A stretch of 64,000 bases of DNA from Acidimicrobiia bacterium (GTDB lineage Bacteria; Acidobacteriota; Vicinamibacteria; Vicinamibacterales; UBA2999). Position numbers and translations under genes: made by a program. Location of the stretch: positions 62,001 to 126,000 of the forward strand of contig VFZG01000004.1 of assembly GCA_016871275.1 (NCBI GenBank), given 5' to 3'. The notes below the pieces were generated by a model. It did not search any database. It saw only the letters and a program-made list of their open reading frames with translations, and had not been told where the DNA came from. Below are positions 42,891 to 51,875 of this stretch, in pieces (within the stretch, counting starts at the first letter, position 1; each line of letters begins with the position of its first letter).

Positions 42891-44374
42891 GGAACCAACG
42901 CGCCAGCGGCATCAGCGTGGCGCTGTTCTCTCTGGTGTCCGGCCGCGGCTGGGGCATCGGCGAGTTTGCCGATCTGCCGCCGTTTGCGCGCTGGCTCGAC
43001 GAGGCCGGCCAATTGGTGGTCCAGCTCCTGCCGATTCACGAGATGCCGCCGAACGAGACATCGCCGTACTCGGCGATGACCGCAATGGCACTCGATCCGA
43101 TCTACATCTCGATGTGGCAGGTGCACGACTTTGTCGGCCTGGGCGGCGAGCTGGCGATGGATGGCGCCGAGCGCGCCGAGCTCGATCGGCTGCGGCGCCT
43201 GCCGGCCATCGATTACGCGTCGATTCGGCGCCTCAAGAGTCGATGGCTGCGCCGATCGTTCGATCGCTTTCTGACGCTCGAAGTCGCCCGCGGATCGCCG
43301 CGCGCGGCGCGGTTCGACGCGTTTGCGCGAGAGCAGGCCTGGTGGCTCGACGAGTACGCGCTGTTTCGCTCCCTGCACGCACTGCACGAGGACCTGCCGT
43401 GGACGAAATGGCCCGACCCGCTGGCCAAGGCGGCCGAACTGGCGGTAGTCGAAGCTCGAGCCGCGCTGCGCATCGAAATCACGTATCGCTCCTACCTGCA
43501 GTGGATTGCCGCCGAGCAGTGGGCCGACAGCAAGCGGCTGGCCTGGCCGATCCGCGTGTTCGGCGACCTGCCGTTCATGATTGCCGTGGACAGTCCCGAT
43601 GTGTGGGCGCGGCAGGCGGAGTTCCGCTTCGATGCCACCATCGGCGTGCCGCCGGACGCGTTCAGCGAAACCGGACAGGATTGGGGACTGCCGCCGTGGC
43701 GTGCCGCGGTCATGGCCTCGAGCGACTATGCCTGGATGCGCGCACGGTCGCGGCGCTATCGCGATCTGTACGACGGCTATCGCCTGGACCACCTGGTCGG
43801 GCTGTACCGCACCTGCGTGCGGCCGATCGACAAGTCAGCCGCCGCGTTCTTCGACCCGGCCGACCAGCATGAGCAGCTGGCGCTCGGTGAAACGCTGATC
43901 GGCATATTTGCGTCGGGCGGAGCGGACCTCATCGCGGAGGATCTCGGATCGATTCCGGCCTTCGTTCGCGAATCAATGGCGCGGCTCGGCCTGCCTGGAC
44001 TCAAGGTGCTGCGCTGGGAACGTCACTGGGATCGCGACGGCCAGCCGCCCGTCGATCCCGCCGAGTTCCCCGAGGTGTCGGTGGCGACCACCGGCACTCA
44101 CGACATTGAGCCGCTGGCGGCAACGCCGCAAGGCGATACCGAAGACAAACGCGCGACGGTGATGCGTGCGCTGCTGTCGGCGCGATCGCGATTGGCGCTG
44201 GTGCCGTTGCAGGACGCATTCGGCTGGACGGATCGCATCAACACACCGGCCGTCGTAGACGACGTCAACTGGACGTGGCGGGTGAGGTGGCCGGTCGATA
44301 CGTGGCTGACTTCTGACGAAGCGGTCGAGCGCGCCCATCAGCTCAAGGCGTGGACGCGAGAGGCGGGCCGGTGA
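42887..44374 (+). CDS. malQ: 4-alpha-glucanotransferase (GH77)
   Basis: 495 aa. Disproportionating enzyme of glycogen/maltodextrin metabolism. GISVALFSLVSGRGWGIGEF is the GH77 start, PLPIHE-type LLPIHEMPPNETSPYSAMTA is conserved, the nucleophile Asp is in YRLDHLVGLYR, the acid/base Glu in LIAEDLGSIP, and TTGTHDIEPLA carries the transition-state Asp (HD). The GTG start overlaps the aminotransferase stop. No starch-binding N-terminal extension is present. Confidence 0.92.
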   Translation: MRNQRASGISVALFSLVSGRGWGIGEFADLPPFARWLDEAGQLVVQLLPIHEMPPNETSPYSAMTAMALDPIYISMWQVHDFVGLGGELAMDGAERAELDRLRRLPAIDYASIRRLKSRWLRRSFDRFLTLEVARGSPRAARFDAFAREQAWWLDEYALFRSLHALHEDLPWTKWPDPLAKAAELAVVEARAALRIEITYRSYLQWIAAEQWADSKRLAWPIRVFGDLPFMIAVDSPDVWARQAEFRFDATIGVPPDAFSETGQDWGLPPWRAAVMASSDYAWMRARSRRYRDLYDGYRLDHLVGLYRTCVRPIDKSAAAFFDPADQHEQLALGETLIGIFASGGADLIAEDLGSIPAFVRESMARLGLPGLKVLRWERHWDRDGQPPVDPAEFPEVSVATTGTHDIEPLAATPQGDTEDKRATVMRALLSARSRLALVPLQDAFGWTDRINTPAVVDDVNWTWRVRWPVDTWLTSDEAVERAHQLKAWTREAGR

Positions 44375-44441
44375 GCGACGCCGGAGGGCCGCAACCCGAT
44401 CCTTCCGGCGCTGCTCACGCAGGTCCGATTCCTGCTCCCGG

Positions 44442-44667
44442 TTGATCGACACCGTCGGTTCCAAGCTGCAGGGTGATGCCGACGGCATCTTCACCCAGGC
44501 GCGATGCCATCGCCCGCAGGGACTCGCGCTGGATGGCGACACGCTGTACGTCGCCGACACCTAATAACCACCAGATCAAGTCGATCGACGCGGCGACCGG
44601 CCGCATCGCGACGCTGACGATTGACGGTTTGACGCCGGCACAGGCGTGGAGCTACCTTCGCCGCTGA
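44442..44667 (+). pseudogene. NHL-repeat protein relic (frameshifted)
   Basis: Frame 1 gives LIDTVGSKLQGDADGIFTQA and HRPQGLALDGDTLYVADT-stop. A second frame continues exactly with NNHQIKSIDAATGRIATLTI. Together they form an NHL propeller blade (GxLYVADTxNHxI) broken by a frameshift at about 44563. Both ends of the original gene are missing. The last codon overlaps the start of the phosphodiesterase gene. This explains most of the 292-bp gap after malQ. Confidence 0.75.
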
Positions 44668-45905
44668 TGATTGCCCGAGCGTCGATCGCCATGGTCCTCG
44701 TGAGCCTGTCACTTGCCGTGGCCTGCCAGCCGGCTCGTCCAGCGCCGGATCGCCCGATTGTCATCCTGATTTCGATCGATGGCTTCCGCTGGGACTATCT
44801 CGATACGTTCGCGCCGGCGAATCTGCTGCGTCTCAGTGCTGAAGGCGTGCGCGCCGATAGGCTGATCCCGGAGTTTCCGTCGAAGACCTTTCCGAATCAC
44901 TACACGATCGTGACCGGGTTGACGTCGGCTCACCACGGCATCATTTCCAACAACATCAAGGCGCCCGACATTCCCGGCGAGTTCTCGTTGTCGAATCGCG
45001 AGGTCCAGAGCGACCCGCGCTGGTGGGGCGGCGAGCCGATCTGGAACACGGCGGAGCGACAGGGATTGAAATCAGCCCCGATGTTCTGGCCCGGCTCCGA
45101 GGTCCTGATCGGCGGCCGCCGCAGCACCTATTGGATGCCGTATCAGGACGACATGCCGCACGAGCAGCGGGTGAAGCGGGTGCTCGACTGGCTGCAGCTG
45201 CCGCCAGGCGAACGGCCGTCGTTCCTGACGCTGTATTTCAGCGACGTGGACAGCGCCGGCCATCGCCACGGGCCCGATGCGGACGAGACCCGCGCCGCCG
45301 TGGCCAAGGTCGATCGATCGTTGGGACAGCTGATCGCCGGCGTTGAGCGGAGCGGCATGACGGATCGCGTGCACTACGTGATCGTCAGCGATCACGGGAT
45401 GTCGGCGCTGAGTCCTGACCGCACCGTCGTGCTGGACGACTACCTCGACCTGGCTACGGTGGACGTGGTGGATTGGTCGCCGGTGCTGGGCGTCAACCCC
45501 AGGGGCGGCAACCTCGACGCGATCTATGCGAAGTTGAAAGACAAGCATCCGGCGCTGTCGGTGTTTCGCCGGCACGAGATTCCCGAAGCTTACGCTCTGG
45601 CCAACCACCCGCGCGTGCCTGCGATCTTCGGCGTGGTCAGCGACGGCTGGCAGATCGCGTCGCGGCGGGACGTGGCCCGCTGGCAGGCTCGTGAGCGGAC
45701 CCCGCCCGGCGGGGCGCACGGCTATGACGCCTCGAACAAGTCGATGCACGGCGTGTTCGTTGCCGCCGGTCCGCGGATCCGCTCGGCACTGCGCGTCGCG
45801 CCGATCAGGAACATTCACCTCTACGAGCTGATGTGCGCCATCCTCGGCATCCAGCCGGCAAAGAACGACGGCGATCCGGCGGCGACCCGCGATATGCTGC
45901 GCTGA
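44667..45905 (+). CDS. ENPP-type nucleotide pyrophosphatase/phosphodiesterase lipoprotein
   Basis: 412 aa of the alkaline-phosphatase superfamily. The signal ends LSLAVAC, a lipobox, so it is probably membrane anchored and periplasmic. Zinc ligand Asp in LISIDGFRWDYLD and catalytic Thr in FPSKTFPNHYTIVTG; other metal ligands in FSDVDSAGHRHGPD, VSDHGMSAL and AHGYDASNKSMHG. Matches ENPP/NPP enzymes that cleave phosphodiester bonds. The ATG at 44667 is chosen because the signal sequence begins there. Confidence 0.92.
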   Translation: MIARASIAMVLVSLSLAVACQPARPAPDRPIVILISIDGFRWDYLDTFAPANLLRLSAEGVRADRLIPEFPSKTFPNHYTIVTGLTSAHHGIISNNIKAPDIPGEFSLSNREVQSDPRWWGGEPIWNTAERQGLKSAPMFWPGSEVLIGGRRSTYWMPYQDDMPHEQRVKRVLDWLQLPPGERPSFLTLYFSDVDSAGHRHGPDADETRAAVAKVDRSLGQLIAGVERSGMTDRVHYVIVSDHGMSALSPDRTVVLDDYLDLATVDVVDWSPVLGVNPRGGNLDAIYAKLKDKHPALSVFRRHEIPEAYALANHPRVPAIFGVVSDGWQIASRRDVARWQARERTPPGGAHGYDASNKSMHGVFVAAGPRIRSALRVAPIRNIHLYELMCAILGIQPAKNDGDPAATRDMLR

Positions 45906-45908
45906 CGC

Positions 45909-47219
45909 ATGAATAGCTCGGATAGGATTACGCCTGCCGGCTGGAAGATCGTGCTCCTGGCCAGCCTCGGCGGCACACTCGAGTTCTACGACTTTGTCAT
46001 CTTCGGCGTGTTCGCCAGGGACATTGCGGCCGCGGTCTTTCCGGCCACCGAGGCAACGGCGTCGCTGCTCGCCACCTTCGCCACCTTCGCGGTCGGCTAC
46101 CTGGCCCGCCCGATCGGCGGCCTCGTGCTGGCGCACTACGGCGATCGCTACGGCCGCCGCGCGGTGTTTCTGTGGTCGGTGTTCATCATGTCGGGCGCCA
46201 CGCTCGGCATGGGCCTGGTGCCCGACTTCGCCACCATTGGCGTCACCGCGAGCGTGCTGATGGTGATGCTGCGCCTGATCCAGGGCTTCTGCCTCGGCGG
46301 CGAGCTGCCCGGAGCGCTGACCTACGTGGTGGAAACCGCGCCGCGCATTGCGCCGTTCGTCTGCGGCGTGGTGTTTGCGTGCGTGACCATGGGCGTCGCG
46401 GCGGCGACCGGTGTCAGCCTGTCGGTGCGCACCTACCTCGATCCGGACATGGTGCCGCTCTACGGATGGCGCATCGCGTTCATCATCGGCGGCCTGGGCG
46501 GCGTGCTCAGCTTCGTGCTGCGGCGGTCACTGGAAGAATCACCCGAGTTCGCGCGGATGAAGAGCATGGCCGTGCGCCATCCCTTCCGAGAGCTGCTCAA
46601 GACCAACCCCGTGCACGTGCTGATCGGCTGCCTGATTCTCGCCGGCACCGGCACGTTCAACGGGCTGTTCTTCTCGCACTTGCCGGCCTATCTCTCGCAG
46701 GTGCTGCAGTACGACCCGCGCCAGGCCGTGCTGTCGCAGACGGTGGGCGTCATCGCCTCGGCGGTCGGCATCCTGCTGACCGGATGGCTCGGCGATCGCC
46801 TTCCGCCACGCTACCTGCTTGGCGCCGGCGTCGCCATCCTGATGGGCTTCGCGATTCCGTGGTACGGCGCCGTCGAAGCGCGATCGATGAACCTCACCCT
46901 GCTGTGCGTCATCGCCGGACTGGCCGCCGGGCTCACCAACGGCTCGTTCGCGGTGCTGCTCACCGATCTGTTCCCGACGCGGGTGCGGTTCACCGGCGTG
47001 GCCCTCGTCTTCAACGTCGGCTTCACGATCTTCAGCGGCACCGCGCCGCTGGTGGCGACCGCCCTGATCAGGGACACCGCCCAGAACACCTCACCGGCCT
47101 ACCTGATGATCGGCAGCGCCGCGCTGGCGCTGCTCGGCAGCCTCTGGGTCGATCGCTACGGCGGCAACGTGATGGCCCGCCCCGCCTCCGCCACGGCTAC
47201 GGCGAGACCGGCGGTGTGA
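45909..47219 (+). CDS. MFS transporter, metabolite:proton symporter type
   Basis: 436 aa, twelve helices. The start GTLEFYDFVIFGVFARDIA, the loop 2-3 motif HYGDRYGRRAVFL and LRLIQGFCLGGELPGALTYV match the ProP/KgtP-like MHS subfamily for organic acids or betaines. The substrate is not assigned. It starts 3 nt after the phosphodiesterase stop. Confidence 0.9.
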   Translation: MNSSDRITPAGWKIVLLASLGGTLEFYDFVIFGVFARDIAAAVFPATEATASLLATFATFAVGYLARPIGGLVLAHYGDRYGRRAVFLWSVFIMSGATLGMGLVPDFATIGVTASVLMVMLRLIQGFCLGGELPGALTYVVETAPRIAPFVCGVVFACVTMGVAAATGVSLSVRTYLDPDMVPLYGWRIAFIIGGLGGVLSFVLRRSLEESPEFARMKSMAVRHPFRELLKTNPVHVLIGCLILAGTGTFNGLFFSHLPAYLSQVLQYDPRQAVLSQTVGVIASAVGILLTGWLGDRLPPRYLLGAGVAILMGFAIPWYGAVEARSMNLTLLCVIAGLAAGLTNGSFAVLLTDLFPTRVRFTGVALVFNVGFTIFSGTAPLVATALIRDTAQNTSPAYLMIGSAALALLGSLWVDRYGGNVMARPASATATARPAV

Positions 47220-47281
47220 GAGACGCGCAGACACGATAGACGACGAACACGCAGCCGCCATCCAGCGGACGGCTCACTTTC

Positions 47282-47797
47282 AGCTCCAGCTTTCCGGGCG
47301 AGCTGACGCTCGCCGACATTGCCGAAGAAGCCGGCGTGACGGCGGGCTTGCTGGTGCAGCGGTTTGGGTCCAAGCGCGACCTGCTGCTGGCGCTCTCGGA
47401 ACGGTTCTCCGGCAGGACGGCGGAGATGTTCATGGGCCTGCGCGCGCAACACCGTTCAGCGCTGGCCGCACTGCGGGCCTACAGCGACGGCATGGCGCAC
47501 CTGGCCGCGACCCCGGCCGCGCTGGCTCGCAACTTCGCGTACCTGCAGATCGATTTCACGGATCCTGATTTCCGTAAGCACCTGTCAACGCAGGCGGTGG
47601 CGACTTGCGACGAACTGCAGAAACTGATCCGCGAGGTGATGGATGCGGGTGACCTCGTGGACACCACCAACCCCAGGCAATTGGCCCGCACCATCGAAGC
47701 CGTCGTCAGCGGCTCGATGATGAGCTGGGCGTTCTACCAGGAGGGCACCGCTGCCAAATGGATGCGCCAGGACCTGGACGCTGTACTGCGGCCGTAG
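47282..47797 (+). pseudogene. TetR-family regulator, 5'-truncated
   Basis: LTLADIAEEAGVTAGLLVQR and FGSKRDLLLALSER are helices 2-3 of a TetR helix-turn-helix, followed by an alpha-helical ligand domain to residue 153. The first helix (TRERIL-type) is absent: the frame upstream of 47290 reads unrelated sequence to a TAG at 47237, with no start codon. The only start is a GTG at 47336 inside the HTH. DNA binding would be lost unless translation begins elsewhere. It may once have regulated the MFS gene. Confidence 0.65.
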
Positions 47798-47869
47798 CGG
47801 CCGCGTCAGCAGATGAAGGCCTAGGTTCTCACATCAATCGACCGTCCGCGCGCAGCGTGGAACCTGGGC

Positions 47870-48781
47870 TCACTTCAGGCGCTGCAGGTCTGCTTCCGCG
47901 GCGATGAAGCCGAACGCATTCCAGCCGGCTCCAGACACGATGGTGTCGAGCGCCTGCCGCGCCCGGGCCTTGTCGCCGGTCACGAAGTAGTAGTTGGCAA
48001 CGCCGTAGCCCTGCGTCGCAATCTGCGTCGCATCCGGCGTCTTGGTGTCGAGCAAGGCGTCGGGCTTCTCGAGACCCTTGTACATCAGCAGGCGGCGGTG
48101 ATATGCCGTGTTCTCGAGGATGTCCATTTTCGGCTGGATGCGTTCCAGCACTTTTGCCGCGTCGGCCTTGCGATTGAGCCGCATCAGCGTCATCCACTGC
48201 CAGTCACTGGTCGCGACGATGGAGTCGTCATTGTTGGAGACCTTCATGCACTCCACCCACGCCTCGTACGCCTGGTCGTAGTGGCCCTGTAGGTAATGCG
48301 ACAGCGCCAGGTGATACCAGATGTTGAACTGCAGGGTGCTGCGCGGCTTGCCGGCGGGGTTGGGCGCGCCGTCAGGCTCGATCTCATCGGGCTTGCCCTT
48401 GATCAGGGCCACGGCCTTCTCAAAGTCCGCCTGCGCGCTTGCGAACTGCCGGATGCTGATGTAGCGATGGCCGCGATGGCGATAGAACTTCGGGTTGTCG
48501 GGAAACTGCCCGATGCCCTTCGTGAACGCCGCGATGGCGTCGTTGTAGCGCCACAGGTACCCATAGCGGCGGCCGACCCAGATCAGCGCTTCCGGATCCT
48601 TCGGGTTCGCCGCCAGGGTCTTCTGAGCCTGGGCGAGGTCGGCTTCGAGCTTCTGCTGATTCGGAATGCTCGCGGGGATGAGCAGCGGCTTGCCGGACAG
48701 CGAGGTCGCCTCCGGTTTCTGAGCCATCGTCGCCGTCACGCTGGAGGCGAGCACTACAGCGGCCATTGCAAGTCTGATCAT
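47870..48781 (-). CDS. Exported tetratricopeptide-repeat protein
   Basis: 303 aa. Signal MIRLAMAAVVLASSVTATMA, then several TPRs, clearest at ALIWVGRRYGYLWRYNDAI, FYRHRGHRYISIRQFASAQ and WYHLALSHYLQGHYDQAYEA. Probably a periplasmic scaffold or binding protein, no enzymatic motif. It overlaps rmuC upstream by 4 nt. Confidence 0.85.
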   Translation of the reverse strand: MIRLAMAAVVLASSVTATMAQKPEATSLSGKPLLIPASIPNQQKLEADLAQAQKTLAANPKDPEALIWVGRRYGYLWRYNDAIAAFTKGIGQFPDNPKFYRHRGHRYISIRQFASAQADFEKAVALIKGKPDEIEPDGAPNPAGKPRSTLQFNIWYHLALSHYLQGHYDQAYEAWVECMKVSNNDDSIVATSDWQWMTLMRLNRKADAAKVLERIQPKMDILENTAYHRRLLMYKGLEKPDALLDTKTPDATQIATQGYGVANYYFVTGDKARARQALDTIVSGAGWNAFGFIAAEADLQRLK

Positions 48782-49995
48782 GGGCGATCTCCTGAAGTAG
48801 CTTCTGCTTCGTGGGCTTCCACGTCAAGCAATCCTGGCTGCGTCGGCGCATCGAGCTTGCGCGCCACGGTTTCGAGCGGATCGATCAGCGGAATCTCCTT
48901 GGCGCCGCCGGCGCCGAGGTCCCGGAACCGTCGTGCCTTGACCAGCACGTTGTTCTCGAACGAGCCAATCACCCTGTTGAAGGTGGAGAACGTGCCGTCA
49001 AGGCGGCGGCGGAGGTCTTCGAGATGCTCGGCCATGGTGGCCACGCTCTCGTGCAGTGCCTTGCCCAGCCGGCTGATCTCTTCGGCGTTCAGCGCCAGGC
49101 GTTCCTGCTTCCATCCGAACGACGCGGCCCGCAGCAGCGCAATCAGCGTCAGCGGACTGGCAATCAGCACATTCATTTTCACGCCGTAGTCGATCAGCGA
49201 CGAGTCGCGCTCGAGCGCGGCCATGTATATCGCCTCGGCGGGCAGGAACAGCACGACCATCTCCGGTGAAGAGGGCAGCGCGTCCCAGTAGGCTTTGGCG
49301 CCGAGCTTAGTGACATGCTCCTTGACCTGCCTGACGTGATCGGCCAGCTTTCCGCTCCGCACGCCATCATCGTGTGCGCCTTGCGCATCGAGAAAGGCCT
49401 CGAGCGGCGCCTTGGCATCCACCACGATGGAGCGGCCGCCGGGCAGGTTGATCGTCATGTCGGGACGCAGGCGTCCGCCCTCGGTGAAGATGGTCGGCTG
49501 CTGATCGAAGTCGCAATGCTCCATCATGCCGGCAAGCTCGACGACCTTGCGCAGCTGAACCTCGCCCCATTGGCCGCGCACGCCCGGCGAGCGCAGCGCA
49601 CGCACCAGCGTCTGCGTTTCCTGCTGCAGCTGCCGCTGGGTGTGGCCAACCAGGTTGAGCAGTGACCGCAGGCTGGCGCTGTCGTCGATGCGGGTCTTCT
49701 CGACGTCCTTGAGCCTGGCGTCGACCTGGACGAGCGTGTCCTTGAGGGGCGTGACCAGCGAGCCAAGCTCCTGCTGGCGGCGGGTCAGATCGATCGCGGC
49801 GTCGCGATGCACGTTGCCCAGTTTCTGATCGGCCAGTTTCAGAAACTCGTCAGTGGAGGCCTTGAGCGTGGTGGCGGCCAGCGCCTGGAACGCGTCGCGG
49901 AGCCGTTGGTCGTTGCCGGCGCGGGTACGCGACGCCAGCATCCAGCCGGCGGTGAATCCCGCGATGAGCGCGCCGACGATGAAGGCAATGTCCAC
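48778..49995 (-). CDS. rmuC: DNA recombination protein RmuC
   Basis: 405 aa. N-terminal hydrophobic anchor (FIVGALIAGFTAGWML), a coiled coil (about 55-130) and a C-terminal nuclease-like fold with VRGQWGEVQLRKVVELAGM, RLRPDMTINLPGGRSIVVDAKAP (split: PDM and VVDAK are the PD-(D/E)xK-like residues) and MVVLFLPAEAIY. RmuC limits recombination at inverted repeats, which is relevant in a repeat-rich genome. Confidence 0.93.
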   Translation of the reverse strand: MDIAFIVGALIAGFTAGWMLASRTRAGNDQRLRDAFQALAATTLKASTDEFLKLADQKLGNVHRDAAIDLTRRQQELGSLVTPLKDTLVQVDARLKDVEKTRIDDSASLRSLLNLVGHTQRQLQQETQTLVRALRSPGVRGQWGEVQLRKVVELAGMMEHCDFDQQPTIFTEGGRLRPDMTINLPGGRSIVVDAKAPLEAFLDAQGAHDDGVRSGKLADHVRQVKEHVTKLGAKAYWDALPSSPEMVVLFLPAEAIYMAALERDSSLIDYGVKMNVLIASPLTLIALLRAASFGWKQERLALNAEEISRLGKALHESVATMAEHLEDLRRRLDGTFSTFNRVIGSFENNVLVKARRFRDLGAGGAKEIPLIDPLETVARKLDAPTQPGLLDVEAHEAEATSGDRP

Positions 49996-50030
49996 GCTTC
50001 GGCAGTGTAACAGCGATTACCGAATCGTCC

Positions 50031-50497
50031 GTGTCGGCCCACGACGGCTTTGGCCGCCGCCACAGCGGGACCGACGCCGACAGCGGCGAGGCCATTGAGC
50101 GTCTCGATCTGGCGCCCGAGCTGGTCCAGCTGCGGTACGCAAGACGAGCAGGAGCCCGCTGGCTGCGGCTGTCGCGGTGATCGTCGTATTGTTCGGCGTC
50201 ATCGGCTGGCTCTCGACGCGTGAGACCGAGGGGCTGCGCGAAGGCGACGGCGAACTGGTCGTGCAAACCCCCGCACCCGGCGCCGCGGTCACGATCGACG
50301 GCAAGCCCATGGGCGTGGCGCCGCCGACCATTGCGCTGTCTTCCGGCGCTCACCTCGTGGAAGTGAAGATTGGCAACGGCGAACCGCGTGTCGTCCCCGT
50401 GATGATTCGTGCCGGCGTGCAAACCGCGCAGTAGGTGGAGATGCCGGAGCCCCTCATAGCGGTCCAACCGCCGGCCGAAAAGAGTCGCAAGCGGTAG
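50031..50497 (+). pseudogene. PEGA-domain membrane protein, frameshift plus premature stop
   Basis: A GTG at 50031 begins SAHDGFGRRHSGTDADSGEA and continues RLDLAPELVQLR. The frame is lost near 50140 and resumes in another as RKTSRSPLAAAVAVIVVLFG, a TM helix. A PEGA domain follows (VQTPAPGAAVTIDGKPMGVA and GAHLVEVKIGNGEPR). A TAG at 50432-50434 interrupts what would continue in frame as VEMPEPLIAVQPPAEKSRKR to 50497. Two independent lesions. Confidence 0.7.
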
Positions 50498-50527
50498 CCC
50501 CGATTTGCTAGGATTTACCAGCTTTTC

Positions 50528-51784
50528 ATGCGCAAGTCTTACTACCTCGGTGCGGCACTTGGCCTGTTCGCTCTCGGCCTGCCATCAGCGTTCTGGCTGG
50601 TGTCGGCCGCCGATCCGGCGGCGACCGTTCGCGCCTACGACGTGCCGCTCGAAAAGGATGCGGATTTCCTCACCGGCTACGTGCCGGCCCGCACCACGCT
50701 GTCGAACCTGTTCGAGAACCACATGATTCAACGCGCCGACACGCCGGCGCTGGTCGCCTCAATCTCGGCGGCCATGGATGTGCGCCGGATGCGCGCCGGT
50801 CAGCCGTACACCATCGATCGCCTGCTCGACGGCCGCGTGCGCCGGTTCGAATACGAGATCGATCGCGATCGCCGGCTCACGGTCTCGCGGGCATCGTCCG
50901 AGGGCGCACCGCGCTTCCTCACGGCAATCGAGCGCATTCCGAAAGAGACCACCGTGGTCGCCGTCGAGGGCGCCATGACCCGCGAGACGAGCTCGTTGAT
51001 CGCGGCGCTCGACGCGTCTGGTGAGGGCCTCGCGCTGGCGCTCGGCATCGCCGACGTGTTCTCGGGAGAGATCGATTTCAACTCCGATCTGCAACCCGGC
51101 GACAGCTTCCGCGTGCTCGTGGAGCGCCATACCCGTGAAGGCAAGCCCGCCGGCTACGGCGCCATCCTGGCCGGCGAGATCGTCAACATGGATCGAAAGA
51201 TCCGCGCGATTCGCTTCACGCCCGACGGCGGCTCACCGGCGTATTACGATGAGAACGGCCGTTCGCTGAAGCGGTTTTTCCTGAAATCTCCGCTCAAGTT
51301 CGAACCGAGGATTACCTCGCGGTTCTCCAGCTCGCGCAAGCATCCCATTCTCGGCTACGCACGCGCCCACAACGGCGTGGACTACTACGCGCCGGCCGGC
51401 GCGCCGGTGGGAGCTGTGGCGCCAGGCGTGGTGACGCTCGCCGGGTGGACCAGTGGCGGCGGCCGCACCGTGAAGGTGCGGCACAACAACGGCTACGAGA
51501 CCGAGTATCTGCATCTGTCGGCGATCTCGGTCCGGGCGGGAGCGCGCGTCGGGCAGGGAGAGCTCGTCGGCCGGGTCGGCCAGACCGGCCTGGCCACCGG
51601 CGTGCACCTGCACTACGGGATGAAGAAACACGGCCGCTACGTCAACCCGGTCATTGAGCACCGGAACATGCCGCCGGGAGAGCCGATCGCGCCGACGCTG
51701 ATGACAGTGTTCACCAGCGACCGCGATCGCTACCTGCAGTTGATGTTCAAACCCACGCAGTCACGCGCAACGAACGACAACTAG
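50528..51784 (+). CDS. M23 family peptidoglycan endopeptidase
   Basis: 418 aa. N-terminal membrane anchor or signal (YLGAALGLFALGLPSAFWLV), a LysM-like/OapA region (DFLTGYVPARTTLSNLFENH), then the LytM domain. Zinc ligands are in YARAHNGVDYYAPAGAPV (H-x3-D) and TGVHLHYGMKKHGRYVNP (H-x-H). Cleaves peptide cross-links in the cell wall or activates amidases. Catalytic residues are complete, so it should be active. Confidence 0.93.
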   Translation: MRKSYYLGAALGLFALGLPSAFWLVSAADPAATVRAYDVPLEKDADFLTGYVPARTTLSNLFENHMIQRADTPALVASISAAMDVRRMRAGQPYTIDRLLDGRVRRFEYEIDRDRRLTVSRASSEGAPRFLTAIERIPKETTVVAVEGAMTRETSSLIAALDASGEGLALALGIADVFSGEIDFNSDLQPGDSFRVLVERHTREGKPAGYGAILAGEIVNMDRKIRAIRFTPDGGSPAYYDENGRSLKRFFLKSPLKFEPRITSRFSSSRKHPILGYARAHNGVDYYAPAGAPVGAVAPGVVTLAGWTSGGGRTVKVRHNNGYETEYLHLSAISVRAGARVGQGELVGRVGQTGLATGVHLHYGMKKHGRYVNPVIEHRNMPPGEPIAPTLMTVFTSDRDRYLQLMFKPTQSRATNDN

Positions 51785-51875
51785 TGACGCTCCACTAGTT
51801 GCTGGCTGCTCGCCACTCCGGCGACAACAGCCGCCGCAAGATGCCGGCCATCGCGGCCATATAATGGCAGGTTCA

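Noticed and set aside
47197..47433. Minus-strand ORF overlapping the TetR 5' end
   Set aside because: Antisense to the TetR gene, no recognisable domain, and the stop lies within the MFS gene.
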